A stretch of DNA of 64,000 nt from Streptomyces alanosinicus (GTDB lineage Bacteria > Actinomycetota > Actinomycetes > Streptomycetales > Streptomycetaceae), in NCBI RefSeq assembly GCF_014650595.1, contig NZ_BMVG01000006.1:186001-250000 (forward strand), in the 5' to 3' direction. The notes under the pieces are model-generated. The model saw nothing but the letters and a program-made list of their open reading frames with translations. It was not told where the DNA came from and searched no databases. The first letter of the stretch is position 1. Each line of letters starts with the position of its first letter. The position numbers and the translations under genes were made by a program. Below, one piece after another: positions 7,799-15,160 of this stretch.

Positions 7799-9307
7799 CT
7801 AGTACGAGAAGGCCATCGGCTTGTCGGCGTCACGGGTGTCGCCGCCGATCTTCGTGGGCGGGTTGAGGTCGGCCTCGGTCAACTCGGGCGGGCCGGCCTT
7901 GACGTACTTCGCGAGCAGCTTGACCTCGACCACGGCGAGGATCGCGTACAGCGAGGTGAAGACGATCATCGAGGTCAGGACCTCGCCCTGGGAGACACCG
8001 GGGGAGACCGCGTGCCGGGTCTGCAGGACGCCGTACACGGCCCAGGGCTGACGGCCCATCTCGGTGAAGATCCACCCCCAGGAGTTGGCGATCAGCGGGA
8101 AGGCCATGGTCCAGGTCGCGATGCGCCAGTACCAGCGCGTGAGCTTCGGGCTGAGCGCCTTGTTCTTGAACAGCACCAGATGCGGCACCTCGTCCTCGCC
8201 GACCCGCAGATGCTGCGGCAGCATGAACTTCTTGCGGGTCAGCCACAGCCCAGCGAGGCCGATCGCGAAGGAGGCCATGCCGAAGCCGATCATCCAGCGG
8301 AAGCCCCAGAAGGCGACCGGGATGTTGGGCCGGTAGTCGCCCGGTCCGAACTTCTGCTGCTCGGCCTTGTTGACGTCGTTGATGCCGGGGACGTAGGAGG
8401 TGAAGTTGTCGTCGGCGAGGAAGGACAGCAGACCCGGGATCTCTATGGCCACGGTGTTGTGGCCCTTCTCCACATCGCCGTAGGCGAAGATCGAGAAGGG
8501 GGCCGGCTTCTGCCCGTCCCACAGCGCCTCGGCGGCCGCCATCTTCATCGGCTGCTGCTTGAACATGACCTTGCCGAGGGTGTCACCACTGACCGCGGTG
8601 AGCAGGCCGGCGATGGCCACGGTGATCAGGCCGAGCCGCAGCGAGGTCTTCATCTCGCGGATGTGCTTCTTGCGGGCCAGGTGGTAGGCGGCAATGCCCA
8701 CCATGAAGGCGCCACCGGTCAGAAAGGCCGCGGACAGGGTGTGGAAAGCCTGGCTGAGTGCGGTGTTCTGGGTCAGCACGGCCCAGAAGTCGGTCAGCTC
8801 GGCACGTCCCTTGGCCTTGTCGATCTTGTATCCGACCGGGTGCTGCATCCAGGAGTTGGCCGCGAGGATGAAGTACGCCGACAGGATCGTGCCGATCGAG
8901 ACCATCCAGATGCAGGCCAGATGGATCTTCTTGGGCAGCTTGTCCCAGCCGAAGATCCACAGTCCGATGAAGGTGGACTCGAAGAAGAACGCGATCAGCG
9001 CCTCGAAGGCGAGCGGGGCCCCGAAGATGTCACCGACGAACCGTGAGTAGTCGGACCAGTTCATGCCGAACTGGAACTCCTGCACGATGCCTGTGACCAC
9101 GCCCATGGCGATGTTGATCAGGAAGAGCTTGCCCCAGAACTTCGTGGCTCTGAGGTACTTCTCCTTCTCCGTGCGCACCCAGGCCGTCTGCAGCCCGGCC
9201 GTGAGGGCGGCCAGGGAGATGGTCAGGGGGACGAACAGGAAGTGGTAGACGGTGGTGATGCCGAACTGCCAGCGCGCCAGTGTTTCCGGCGCCAGAGCCA
9301 GGTCCAC
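7799..9307 (-). CDS. cydA: Cytochrome bd oxidase subunit I (haem-bearing)
   Basis: This 502-residue subunit carries haems b558, b595 and d and the quinol site; it reduces O2 to water in the membrane. It begins MDLALAPETLARWQFGITTVYHFLFVPLTI, with the first haem-ligand His in the YHFLFVPL segment. GAFMVGIAAYHLARK holds a second conserved His, and FRWMIGFGM is the region of the Met ligand of b558. The GTG start is supported by AAGGAG ten bases upstream. It is the first gene of cydA-cydB-cydDC, and a Rex operator lies about 80 bp upstream. Confidence 0.97.
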   Translation of the reverse strand: MDLALAPETLARWQFGITTVYHFLFVPLTISLAALTAGLQTAWVRTEKEKYLRATKFWGKLFLINIAMGVVTGIVQEFQFGMNWSDYSRFVGDIFGAPLAFEALIAFFFESTFIGLWIFGWDKLPKKIHLACIWMVSIGTILSAYFILAANSWMQHPVGYKIDKAKGRAELTDFWAVLTQNTALSQAFHTLSAAFLTGGAFMVGIAAYHLARKKHIREMKTSLRLGLITVAIAGLLTAVSGDTLGKVMFKQQPMKMAAAEALWDGQKPAPFSIFAYGDVEKGHNTVAIEIPGLLSFLADDNFTSYVPGINDVNKAEQQKFGPGDYRPNIPVAFWGFRWMIGFGMASFAIGLAGLWLTRKKFMLPQHLRVGEDEVPHLVLFKNKALSPKLTRWYWRIATWTMAFPLIANSWGWIFTEMGRQPWAVYGVLQTRHAVSPGVSQGEVLTSMIVFTSLYAILAVVEVKLLAKYVKAGPPELTEADLNPPTKIGGDTRDADKPMAFSY

Positions 9308-9388
9308 GTCGTCACTCTCCTTACTACGGCGTGGTACAGCGGCGGTTTGCCCCGTTCGTCCTGGATATACAGAGCAATCGGGACACGC

Positions 9389-9406
9389 TTGTGAACGCGT
9401 TCACAT
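9389..9406. promoter_or_regulatory. Rex operator (ROP) upstream of cydA
   Basis: TTGTGAACGCGTTCACAT contains the perfect 16-bp palindrome TGTGAACGCGTTCACA at 9390-9405. This matches the S. coelicolor Rex binding consensus TTGTGAANNNNTTCACAA. Rex is the NADH/NAD+-sensing repressor, and cydABCD is its classic target. The operator lies 82 bases upstream of the cydA GTG. Confidence 0.95.
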
Positions 9407-9489
9407 TCACAAGCCATTATGACGCACTGATTTTCGGCAATCGACGGGGGGTCCCCCCTTCGCCGCCACGTCAAGACCTTGGCAGCGAC

Positions 9490-9506
9490 TTCAACATATT
9501 GTTGAA
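9490..9506. promoter_or_regulatory. 17-bp perfect inverted repeat just upstream of the cyclophilin-like gene
   Basis: TTCAACA-TAT-TGTTGAA ends nine bases before the ATG at 9516. Its AT-rich core and symmetry look like a dimeric regulator operator of the GntR/FCD type. The binding factor is unknown. No regulator gene of that class is adjacent. Confidence 0.6.
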
Positions 9507-9515
9507 TTGCGCGCC

Positions 9516-9926
9516 ATGCAGATACGTATCTCTTGGCCCGCGGGCAACATCACCGCGACCCTCGACGCAGACACACCGACCACACAGGCACTCGCCAAGG
9601 CGTTGCCGCTCACCGCCAGCGCCTGCACATGGGGCGAGGAGGTCTATTTCGACACAGGTGTCGCCGTTTCACGTGAAACGGACGCCCGGCAGGTCGTGGA
9701 ACCGGGCACGGTGGCCTTCTGGACGGACGGCAACGCGCTCGCCCTCCCCTACGGCCCCACACCGATCTCGCGAGGCTGGGGGTCCCCCCAAACGGAGTTT
9801 GGGGGAGAGTGCCGCCTCGCGAGCCCGTGCAACATCCTGGGGCGCCTCGACGGAGACGCCCGGACCCTGGCGACCGTACGCGACGGTGACCCCGTCCGCG
9901 TGGAGCTGATCCACCCCCAGGGCTGA
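9516..9926 (+). CDS. Cyclophilin-like fold protein (PF04126/TM1367-like)
   Basis: This 136-residue cytosolic protein opens MQIRISWPAGNITATLD and contains CTWGEEVYFDTG, EPGTVAFWTDGNALALPYGPTPIS and CNILGRL, the core pattern of the small cyclophilin-like family once called DUF369. Its biochemical function is not established. A parS site lies inside the frame (9666-9679, encoding VSRET). A palindromic element at 9776-9809 adds about eleven residues (GWGSPQTEFGG) between PISR and ECRLASP, where related proteins run straight through. ATG 9516 has no clear Shine-Dalgarno and may be leaderless. The gene converges on hisC with a seven-base gap. Confidence 0.75.
   Translation: MQIRISWPAGNITATLDADTPTTQALAKALPLTASACTWGEEVYFDTGVAVSRETDARQVVEPGTVAFWTDGNALALPYGPTPISRGWGSPQTEFGGECRLASPCNILGRLDGDARTLATVRDGDPVRVELIHPQG
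9666..9679. promoter_or_regulatory. parS: parS site inside the cyclophilin-like gene
   Basis: A perfect GTTTCACGTGAAAC lies within coding sequence and is read as VSRET. The reading frame tolerates it without a stop. Confidence 0.9.
9767..9823. repeat. Nested inverted-repeat element inside the cyclophilin-like gene
   Basis: The outer 10-bp arms CTCGCGAGGC and GCCTCGCGAG (9767-9776, 9814-9823) match perfectly. The inner arms CCCCCAAAC and GTTTGGGGG (9785-9805) form a second hairpin. TGGGGGTCCCCCC...TTTGGGGGAGAGTGCC resembles a dispersed intergenic repeat common in Streptomyces. The inserted DNA is a multiple of three and leaves the frame intact. Confidence 0.6.
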
Positions 9927-9933
9927 TCCCGAA

Positions 9934-11013
9934 CTACAGCTCCTTGCGGAACGCCTCCGCCACCTTCAGGAAGATGTCGTTCGCCTCGTTCTCTCCGACC
10001 GTCACCCGCACACCCTCGCCCGAGAACGGCCGGACCACCACACCGTGCTGCTCACAGGCCTGAGCGAACGCGACCGTACGCTCCCCCAGCCGCAGCCAGA
10101 CGAAGTTCGCCTGTGTCTCCGGCACCGTCCAGCCCTGAGCGCGCAGCGCGTCGACCACGCGCGTGCGCTCGCACACCAGAGAGCCGACCCGGCCGAGCAG
10201 TTCGTCCTCGGCCTGCAGCGAGGCGATCGCCGCTTCCTGAGCAAGCTGGCTCACGCCGAAGGGCACCGCCGTCTTGCGCAGCGCCGCCGCGACCGGCTCA
10301 TGGGCGATCGCGAAACCGACGCGCAACCCGGCGAGCCCGTAGGCCTTGGAGAACGTGCGCAGGACACAGACGTTGGGCCGGTTCCGGTACAGCTCGACTC
10401 CGTCGGGCACCTCGGGGTCGCGGATGAACTCGCGGTAGGCCTCGTCCAGCACGACCAGGACATCGCCGGGCACCCGGTCGAGGAACCGTTCCAGCTCGGC
10501 CCGCCGCACCACCGTGCCGGTCGGGTTGTTCGGGTTGCAGACGAAGATCAGACGCGTCCGGTCGGTGATCGCGTCCGCCATCGCCTCCAGGTCATGCACA
10601 TCGCCGGGCGTGAGCGGCACCTGCACCGACCGGGCGCCGCTGATCTGCGTGATGATCGGGTACGCCTCGAAGGAACGCCAGGCGTAGATCACCTCGTCGC
10701 CGGGACCGCTGGTGGCCTGGATCAGCTGCTGGGCGACACCCACCGAACCCGTGCCGGTGGCCAGGTGTGAGAGCGGGACGCCGAAACGCTCCGACAGCTC
10801 CTCCATCAGCCCGGCGCACGCCATGTCGGGGTAGCGGTTGAAGCTGGCGGCCGCCGCCGTCACGCGCTCCATCACACCGGGCAGCGGCGGGTAGGGATTC
10901 TCGTTGGAGGACAGCTTGTAGGCCACCGGCCCGTCGGCCGCTGCGGGCTTTCCCGGCTTGTAGGTGGGGATACCCTCCAGCTCGGCGCGCAGCTTGGGGC
11001 TCGTCTCGCTCAC
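9934..11013 (-). CDS. hisC: HisC-family PLP aminotransferase (histidinol-phosphate or aromatic)
   Basis: This is a class I/II aminotransferase of 359 residues. NENPYPPLPGV is the N-terminal substrate-loop signature, CNPNNPTGT holds the PLP-contacting Asn, LDEAY holds the Asp/Tyr pair, and TFSKAYGLAGLRVGF holds the Schiff-base Lys. It probably converts histidinol phosphate with 2-oxoglutarate, or acts on aromatic amino acids: actinobacterial HisC and Pat paralogues are hard to separate, and there is no his operon here. The GTG start at 11013 is supported by GAGGAGGA; the longer open frame to 11064 lacks such support. The paralogue question is open. Confidence 0.85.
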   Translation of the reverse strand: MSETSPKLRAELEGIPTYKPGKPAAADGPVAYKLSSNENPYPPLPGVMERVTAAAASFNRYPDMACAGLMEELSERFGVPLSHLATGTGSVGVAQQLIQATSGPGDEVIYAWRSFEAYPIITQISGARSVQVPLTPGDVHDLEAMADAITDRTRLIFVCNPNNPTGTVVRRAELERFLDRVPGDVLVVLDEAYREFIRDPEVPDGVELYRNRPNVCVLRTFSKAYGLAGLRVGFAIAHEPVAAALRKTAVPFGVSQLAQEAAIASLQAEDELLGRVGSLVCERTRVVDALRAQGWTVPETQANFVWLRLGERTVAFAQACEQHGVVVRPFSGEGVRVTVGENEANDIFLKVAEAFRKEL

Positions 11014-11443
11014 CGCAGTCCTCCTCGCGACCACCGGCGGACCGTCGACGCCGCCGGCTTCCAATACTCCTCACCTTATGAGGATTCGGCCCCGGTGCGT
11101 ACAGGTCGCGGGTCTGTACGAGGCAAACCACAGCCGGCCCGGCGCCATCAAGGGCATCACCGTACGAAGGCGTACGTATCAAGGGGCGCGCCGTACATAT
11201 ATCTATGCGCCGGTGGCTCACGCCCTGGCGCGCATCCCCCGTGCAGGTGAGTTGAGACCTCTTCGAGACATCGGACACTTGGCAGGTCCATACGCGTTGA
11301 CAAGTCACGTCCCACTAGAGGATCGGCCAACTACCTATGTTTCTAAGGCAGTTGACCACAATTGACCATGCAGAAACGTGCCTGTCAACGCGTGCATATG
11401 CGTCCGCACTACCCCACCGCATGAGCCCTACTATCGGCTCGCC
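11014..11443. other. 430-bp intergenic region between divergent hisC and LacI-type genes
   Basis: No gene is seen. It is AT-richer than its surroundings and holds repeated GTAC-containing words (11160-11200), a TTGACA at 11297-11302 without a convincing -10 partner, and paired GTTGACCACAATTGACCA words near 11350. TACTAT at 11429-11434 sits ten bases before the LacI-type ATG and could be the -10 of a leaderless transcript. It must hold the promoters of both flanking genes. Confidence 0.5.
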
Positions 11444-12556
11444 ATGACAGCAGCAGGGAAGCACCAGGTGAGCCGCGCGGAAACCTCACGTCGAGGCAGT
11501 CGGCCGGGCCGGGCGGGCATCAGAGACGTGGCCGCCGCAGCCGGGGTCTCCATCACAACCGTCTCCGACGCCCTCAACGGCAAGGGCCGACTCCCGGATG
11601 CCACCCGGCGCCATGTCCGCGAGGTCGCCGACCGGCTGGGGTATCGCCCCTCGGCCGCCGCCCGCACCCTCCGTACCGGCAAGTCGGGACTGATCGGCCT
11701 GACCGTGACGACGTACGGGGATGAACCTTTCACCTTCACGGAGTTCGCGTACTTCGCCGAGATGGCCAGAGCCGCCACATCGGCCGCGCTCGCCCGCGGC
11801 TACGCCCTCGTCATCCTGCCCGCGACCTCCCGCCACGACGTGTGGTCCAACGTCGCCCTGGACGGCACGGTCGTGATCGACCCCTCCGATCAGGACCCGG
11901 TGGTCAGCGAGCTGGTCCGGCAGGGGCTGCCCGTCGTCTCCGACGGCCGCCCGGCCGGCTCGCTGCCGGTCACCGCCTGGGTCGACAACGACCACGAGGC
12001 CGCCGTCCTCGGCATCCTCGACCATCTCGCCGACGCCGGCGCCCGCCGTATCGGCCTGCTCACCGGCACGACGACGGACACGTACACCCATCTGTCGACC
12101 ACCGCCTATCTTCACTGGTGCGAGCGGGTCGGCCAGGACCCGGTCTACGAGGCCTACCCGGCGCACGACCCGTGCGCGGGCGCCGTCGCCGCCGACCGGC
12201 TGCTGGCCCGCCCCGACCGGCCCGACGCGGTCTACGGCCTGTTCGACCCCAACGGCACCGACCTGCTGGCCGCCGCCCGGCGCTACGGACTCCGCGTCCC
12301 CGACGACCTGCTGCTCGTGTGCTGCAGCGAGTCGATGGTGTACGCCAGCACCGAGCCGCCCATCACCACGCTCTCGCTGAAGCCACGACGCATCGGCACC
12401 GCGGTGGTCCAGTTGCTCATCGACGCCATCGAGGGCGTGGAGTCGGACCAGCCGGTCGAGCAGGTGATACCGACGGAGCTGATCGTGCGCACCTCCTCCC
12501 AGCGGCGTCTGCCGCGCACGACGGTCAGCCCGCCGCGCACACCGGACGAGAAATAG
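11444..12556 (+). CDS. LacI-family transcriptional regulator
   Basis: This 370-residue DNA-binding repressor-type protein has an N-terminal LacI helix-turn-helix, IRDVAAAAGVSITTVSDALNGKG, beginning near residue 25. The hinge follows (YRPSAAARTLRTGKSGLIGL), then a periplasmic-binding-like effector domain with DLLLVCCSESM and PITTLSLKPRRIGT near the end. The effector is unknown. ATG 11444 was chosen; GTG 11468 preceded by AGGGAAG is a good alternative. By synteny this is the position of S. coelicolor SCO3943 (annotated rstP), a recollection that was not tested. Confidence 0.85.
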   Translation: MTAAGKHQVSRAETSRRGSRPGRAGIRDVAAAAGVSITTVSDALNGKGRLPDATRRHVREVADRLGYRPSAAARTLRTGKSGLIGLTVTTYGDEPFTFTEFAYFAEMARAATSAALARGYALVILPATSRHDVWSNVALDGTVVIDPSDQDPVVSELVRQGLPVVSDGRPAGSLPVTAWVDNDHEAAVLGILDHLADAGARRIGLLTGTTTDTYTHLSTTAYLHWCERVGQDPVYEAYPAHDPCAGAVAADRLLARPDRPDAVYGLFDPNGTDLLAAARRYGLRVPDDLLLVCCSESMVYASTEPPITTLSLKPRRIGTAVVQLLIDAIEGVESDQPVEQVIPTELIVRTSSQRRLPRTTVSPPRTPDEK

Positions 12557-12860
12557 GCACGGACAGGAACGCGGGAGAGCGCCGAAAAGCGGGGCGCTCA
12601 CCCCGTATGCGCACCGGCCAAGGGAGGGTGCGCGACAGGCCGGCGACCGGTGGGCCGGGTGTCCGGTCGGCGCAGAGCCGGCCGAACACCTGCCCAAACG
12701 GGGCGAAAGCCGCGGTGAACTGGAGTCTTGTTCCGATTCACCACCCCTGGGTCATCACACGGCGCGACGCGCATTCCTATGATGGGCCCACGACACCGCG
12801 GACCGCTGCGACCAGGCAGTCCGAAGCGGTGCAGCTGCGGCGCGATGGTGGAGGGGTCTG
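12557..12860. other. 304-bp gap with a promoter-like motif
   Basis: No gene is seen. Several GC-rich inverted repeats occur (for example around 12590-12605 and 12650-12690) and could end LacI-type gene transcription. TATGAT at 12778-12783 is a good -10 hexamer for the phosphatase gene, but the bases 17 upstream (TCACAC) are a poor -35. Confidence 0.4.
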
Positions 12861-13940
12861 ATGACTCAGGGGGCCGGTCAGGGACCCGAAGTGGAGCGGA
12901 CGGCGACGCTGCGCGACTTCCGGGTACCTGCGTACGTCCATGAGACCGGTCCGTACGTCCGCACCGACCAGCCGGGCGACACCGCGCCGCCCGCCGACGA
13001 GACGTACCCCGGGGACTACACGCCCACCCAGCGCGACCTTCCGGTCATCGACCGGTCGCCGACGCTCCAGGTCTCCGTCGATCCGGCGCCCGCCGCCCCG
13101 GCGGCGCAGTCCGCGAGCGGGCCCGGGCCGCTGTTCGTCGTCGGAGACGTCCACGGTTACCTCGACGAACTGATGACCGCCCTGCAGGAGCAGGGGCTCA
13201 TCGATGCCTCGGGCCAGTGGTGCGCGGGCACCGCCCGGCTGTGGTTCCTCGGTGACTTCACCGACCGGGGCCCCGACGGCATCGGTGTCATCGACCTGGT
13301 GATGCGGCTGTCCGCCGAGGCCGCGGCGGCCGGCGGCTACTGCAAGGCCCTCATGGGCAACCACGAGCTACTGCTGCTCGGCGCCAAGCGGTTCGGCGAC
13401 ACCCCCGTCAACTCCGGGGCGGGTACCGCCACCTTCCAGGCAGCGTGGCTGCTGAACGGCGGTCAGAAGACCGACATGGACCGCCTCCAGGACCACCATC
13501 TGCAGTGGATGGCCCGTCTCGACGCCATCGAGGCGGTGGACGGCTATCTGCTCGTGCACTCGGACACCACCGCCTATCTCGACTACGGCGACTCCATCGA
13601 GGCGGTCAATGACACCGTGCGCGAGACCCTCACCCGTAATGACGCGGACGAATGCTGGGATCTGTTCCGTAAGTTCACCAAGCGCTTCTCCTTCCGCGAC
13701 GAGGGCGGCGCCGATGCCGTACGCTCCCTCCTCGATACGTACGGAGGCACCCGCATCGTTCATGGTCACAGTCCGATTCCGTACCTTCTCGGCGAGGTCG
13801 GCTCCGAGGACGGCGAGGAGGGCACCGGCCCTGTCGTAGAGGGACCGCACGTCTATGCCGACGGGCTCGCCATCGCGATGGACGGCGGGGTGACCATGGC
13901 TGGAAAGCTACTGGTTCGGCAACTGCCCTTGACTACCTGA
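12861..13940 (+). CDS. Calcineurin-like (PPP-type) metallophosphoesterase
   Basis: This 359-residue predicted metal-dependent phosphatase has the full motif set: GDVHG (about 93), GDFTDRGPDG (about 130), GNHE (about 165) and HGHSPIP (about 300), which bind two metals. The order and spacing are those of bacterial PPP protein phosphatases and ApaH-like enzymes. The first 90 residues are unrelated, polar and likely disordered, ending in an Ala/Pro-rich stretch. ATG is preceded by GGAGGGG. It could dephosphorylate proteins or dinucleotides; the sequence does not decide. It stands alone after the LacI-type gene. Confidence 0.85.
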   Translation: MTQGAGQGPEVERTATLRDFRVPAYVHETGPYVRTDQPGDTAPPADETYPGDYTPTQRDLPVIDRSPTLQVSVDPAPAAPAAQSASGPGPLFVVGDVHGYLDELMTALQEQGLIDASGQWCAGTARLWFLGDFTDRGPDGIGVIDLVMRLSAEAAAAGGYCKALMGNHELLLLGAKRFGDTPVNSGAGTATFQAAWLLNGGQKTDMDRLQDHHLQWMARLDAIEAVDGYLLVHSDTTAYLDYGDSIEAVNDTVRETLTRNDADECWDLFRKFTKRFSFRDEGGADAVRSLLDTYGGTRIVHGHSPIPYLLGEVGSEDGEEGTGPVVEGPHVYADGLAIAMDGGVTMAGKLLVRQLPLTT

Positions 13941-14120
13941 CCGTTCCCTGGGCAGGCGTCTCCCGGCGGAGCACACGCACGCCGGAGGCAATTTCCGGCA
14001 ACCCCCTGTCACCGTGTGCCGTCACGGCTCTACCATCGGCTTATCCGTAGCAGGCTCCCCTCCGTTTCTGCCCGACGGCTCGCCGGCGTGCGAGCCCCAA
14101 GCCCTACGGAGCATCGGGGG

Positions 14121-14981
14121 ATGCACATGAACAGCGTTCCGCAGCACCTGCAGAGCGAGGACCGCCAGGAATTCGAGCGGCTCCTCGATGAGGTGCTGCG
14201 CTCCGCACCGCACCGACCGGAGCTGGCCGCTGTCGGACAGCGGCTCAACCTCGAACAACTGCGCACCATGGCGCTCAACGCCACCTCCTTGATCACGGCC
14301 GCAGCCACGGCCGAATACCAGCACTATGTGACGGTCCGCGAGGAACTGCGGCACCCGGCCATGGCCTCCTCGACCACCGGAGACTCCGGTTCCGCGCAGC
14401 CGGGTTCGGCCACGACGGAATTCGTCACCACGTTCGGCGAGGCAGCCGAGAACACCGGAGCGGGCGCTGTCGCGATCATCGCCGTGCTGGCGCCCGTCCT
14501 CTCGGGAACCGCAGCGGCGATCTTCCTGCTCGTCGGCTACATCCTGAAGACCCTCGGCCCCGGACAGGCCTTCGCCCAGACCATGCTCACCGCCGGCTGG
14601 GTGTTCGGCGCGGTGACCGCGGCCTCGATCCTCGTCGCTGCCGTCGGCCTGCTCCTCACCGCCCTGCGCAACGGCAGCTCGGCACAGGCCCAGGCCCTGG
14701 ACGCGGCGCACCGGGAACTGGACTCGGCCAGAGAGGCCTGGCGAGACGCCCTGCTGGAGCGCGGCATCCTGCCGTTCCTCCGCGAGGCGCTCGCCGAGCC
14801 CGGACCGGCCGCCGTGCCTCGCATGACGCCGCGCGGCCCGGGCGGCCGTATGCCCCGCCTGGGGTACGACCGCCCTGGCTTCAGCAGCCCCGAAGACGGC
14901 AGCGAGTCCGGCCGTCCCAGCTACACCAGCCCGGACTTTTCGAGCCCGGACTTCGGCGGCCCGGAGCATCAGCCCGAGTAG
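14121..14981 (+). CDS. Membrane protein of unknown function
   Basis: This 286-residue protein is not recognised beyond being common in Streptomyces. The N-terminal 100 residues are helical and acidic. Two strongly hydrophobic segments follow (about 115-145, GAVAIIAVLAPVLSGTAAAI; about 155-180, GWVFGAVTAASILVAAVGLL), then a charged coiled-coil-like helix (AAHRELDSAREAWRDALLER). The C-terminal tail is low complexity, with repeated SSPDFS/GP units. Both ends probably face the cytoplasm. ATG 14121 follows CGGGGG; a second ATG lies at 14127. It converges on thiC. Confidence 0.6.
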   Translation: MHMNSVPQHLQSEDRQEFERLLDEVLRSAPHRPELAAVGQRLNLEQLRTMALNATSLITAAATAEYQHYVTVREELRHPAMASSTTGDSGSAQPGSATTEFVTTFGEAAENTGAGAVAIIAVLAPVLSGTAAAIFLLVGYILKTLGPGQAFAQTMLTAGWVFGAVTAASILVAAVGLLLTALRNGSSAQAQALDAAHRELDSAREAWRDALLERGILPFLREALAEPGPAAVPRMTPRGPGGRMPRLGYDRPGFSSPEDGSESGRPSYTSPDFSSPDFGGPEHQPE

Positions 14982-15160
14982 TCCGGCATCCGTGGCTGAA
15001 CTACCCCGGCCCATGCCCCGGAACAGCGGGCTCCGGCCGGACGGACCGAGCGGCCAGCCGGTGTGGTGCCACCACCCCGGTCAGCCGCCATCCCGCCGTG
15101 CCCAGGCCGCACCGGCCACCTCGACAGGCGGTCCGGCGCGGCGAGTCCGGCCCGTACGGC

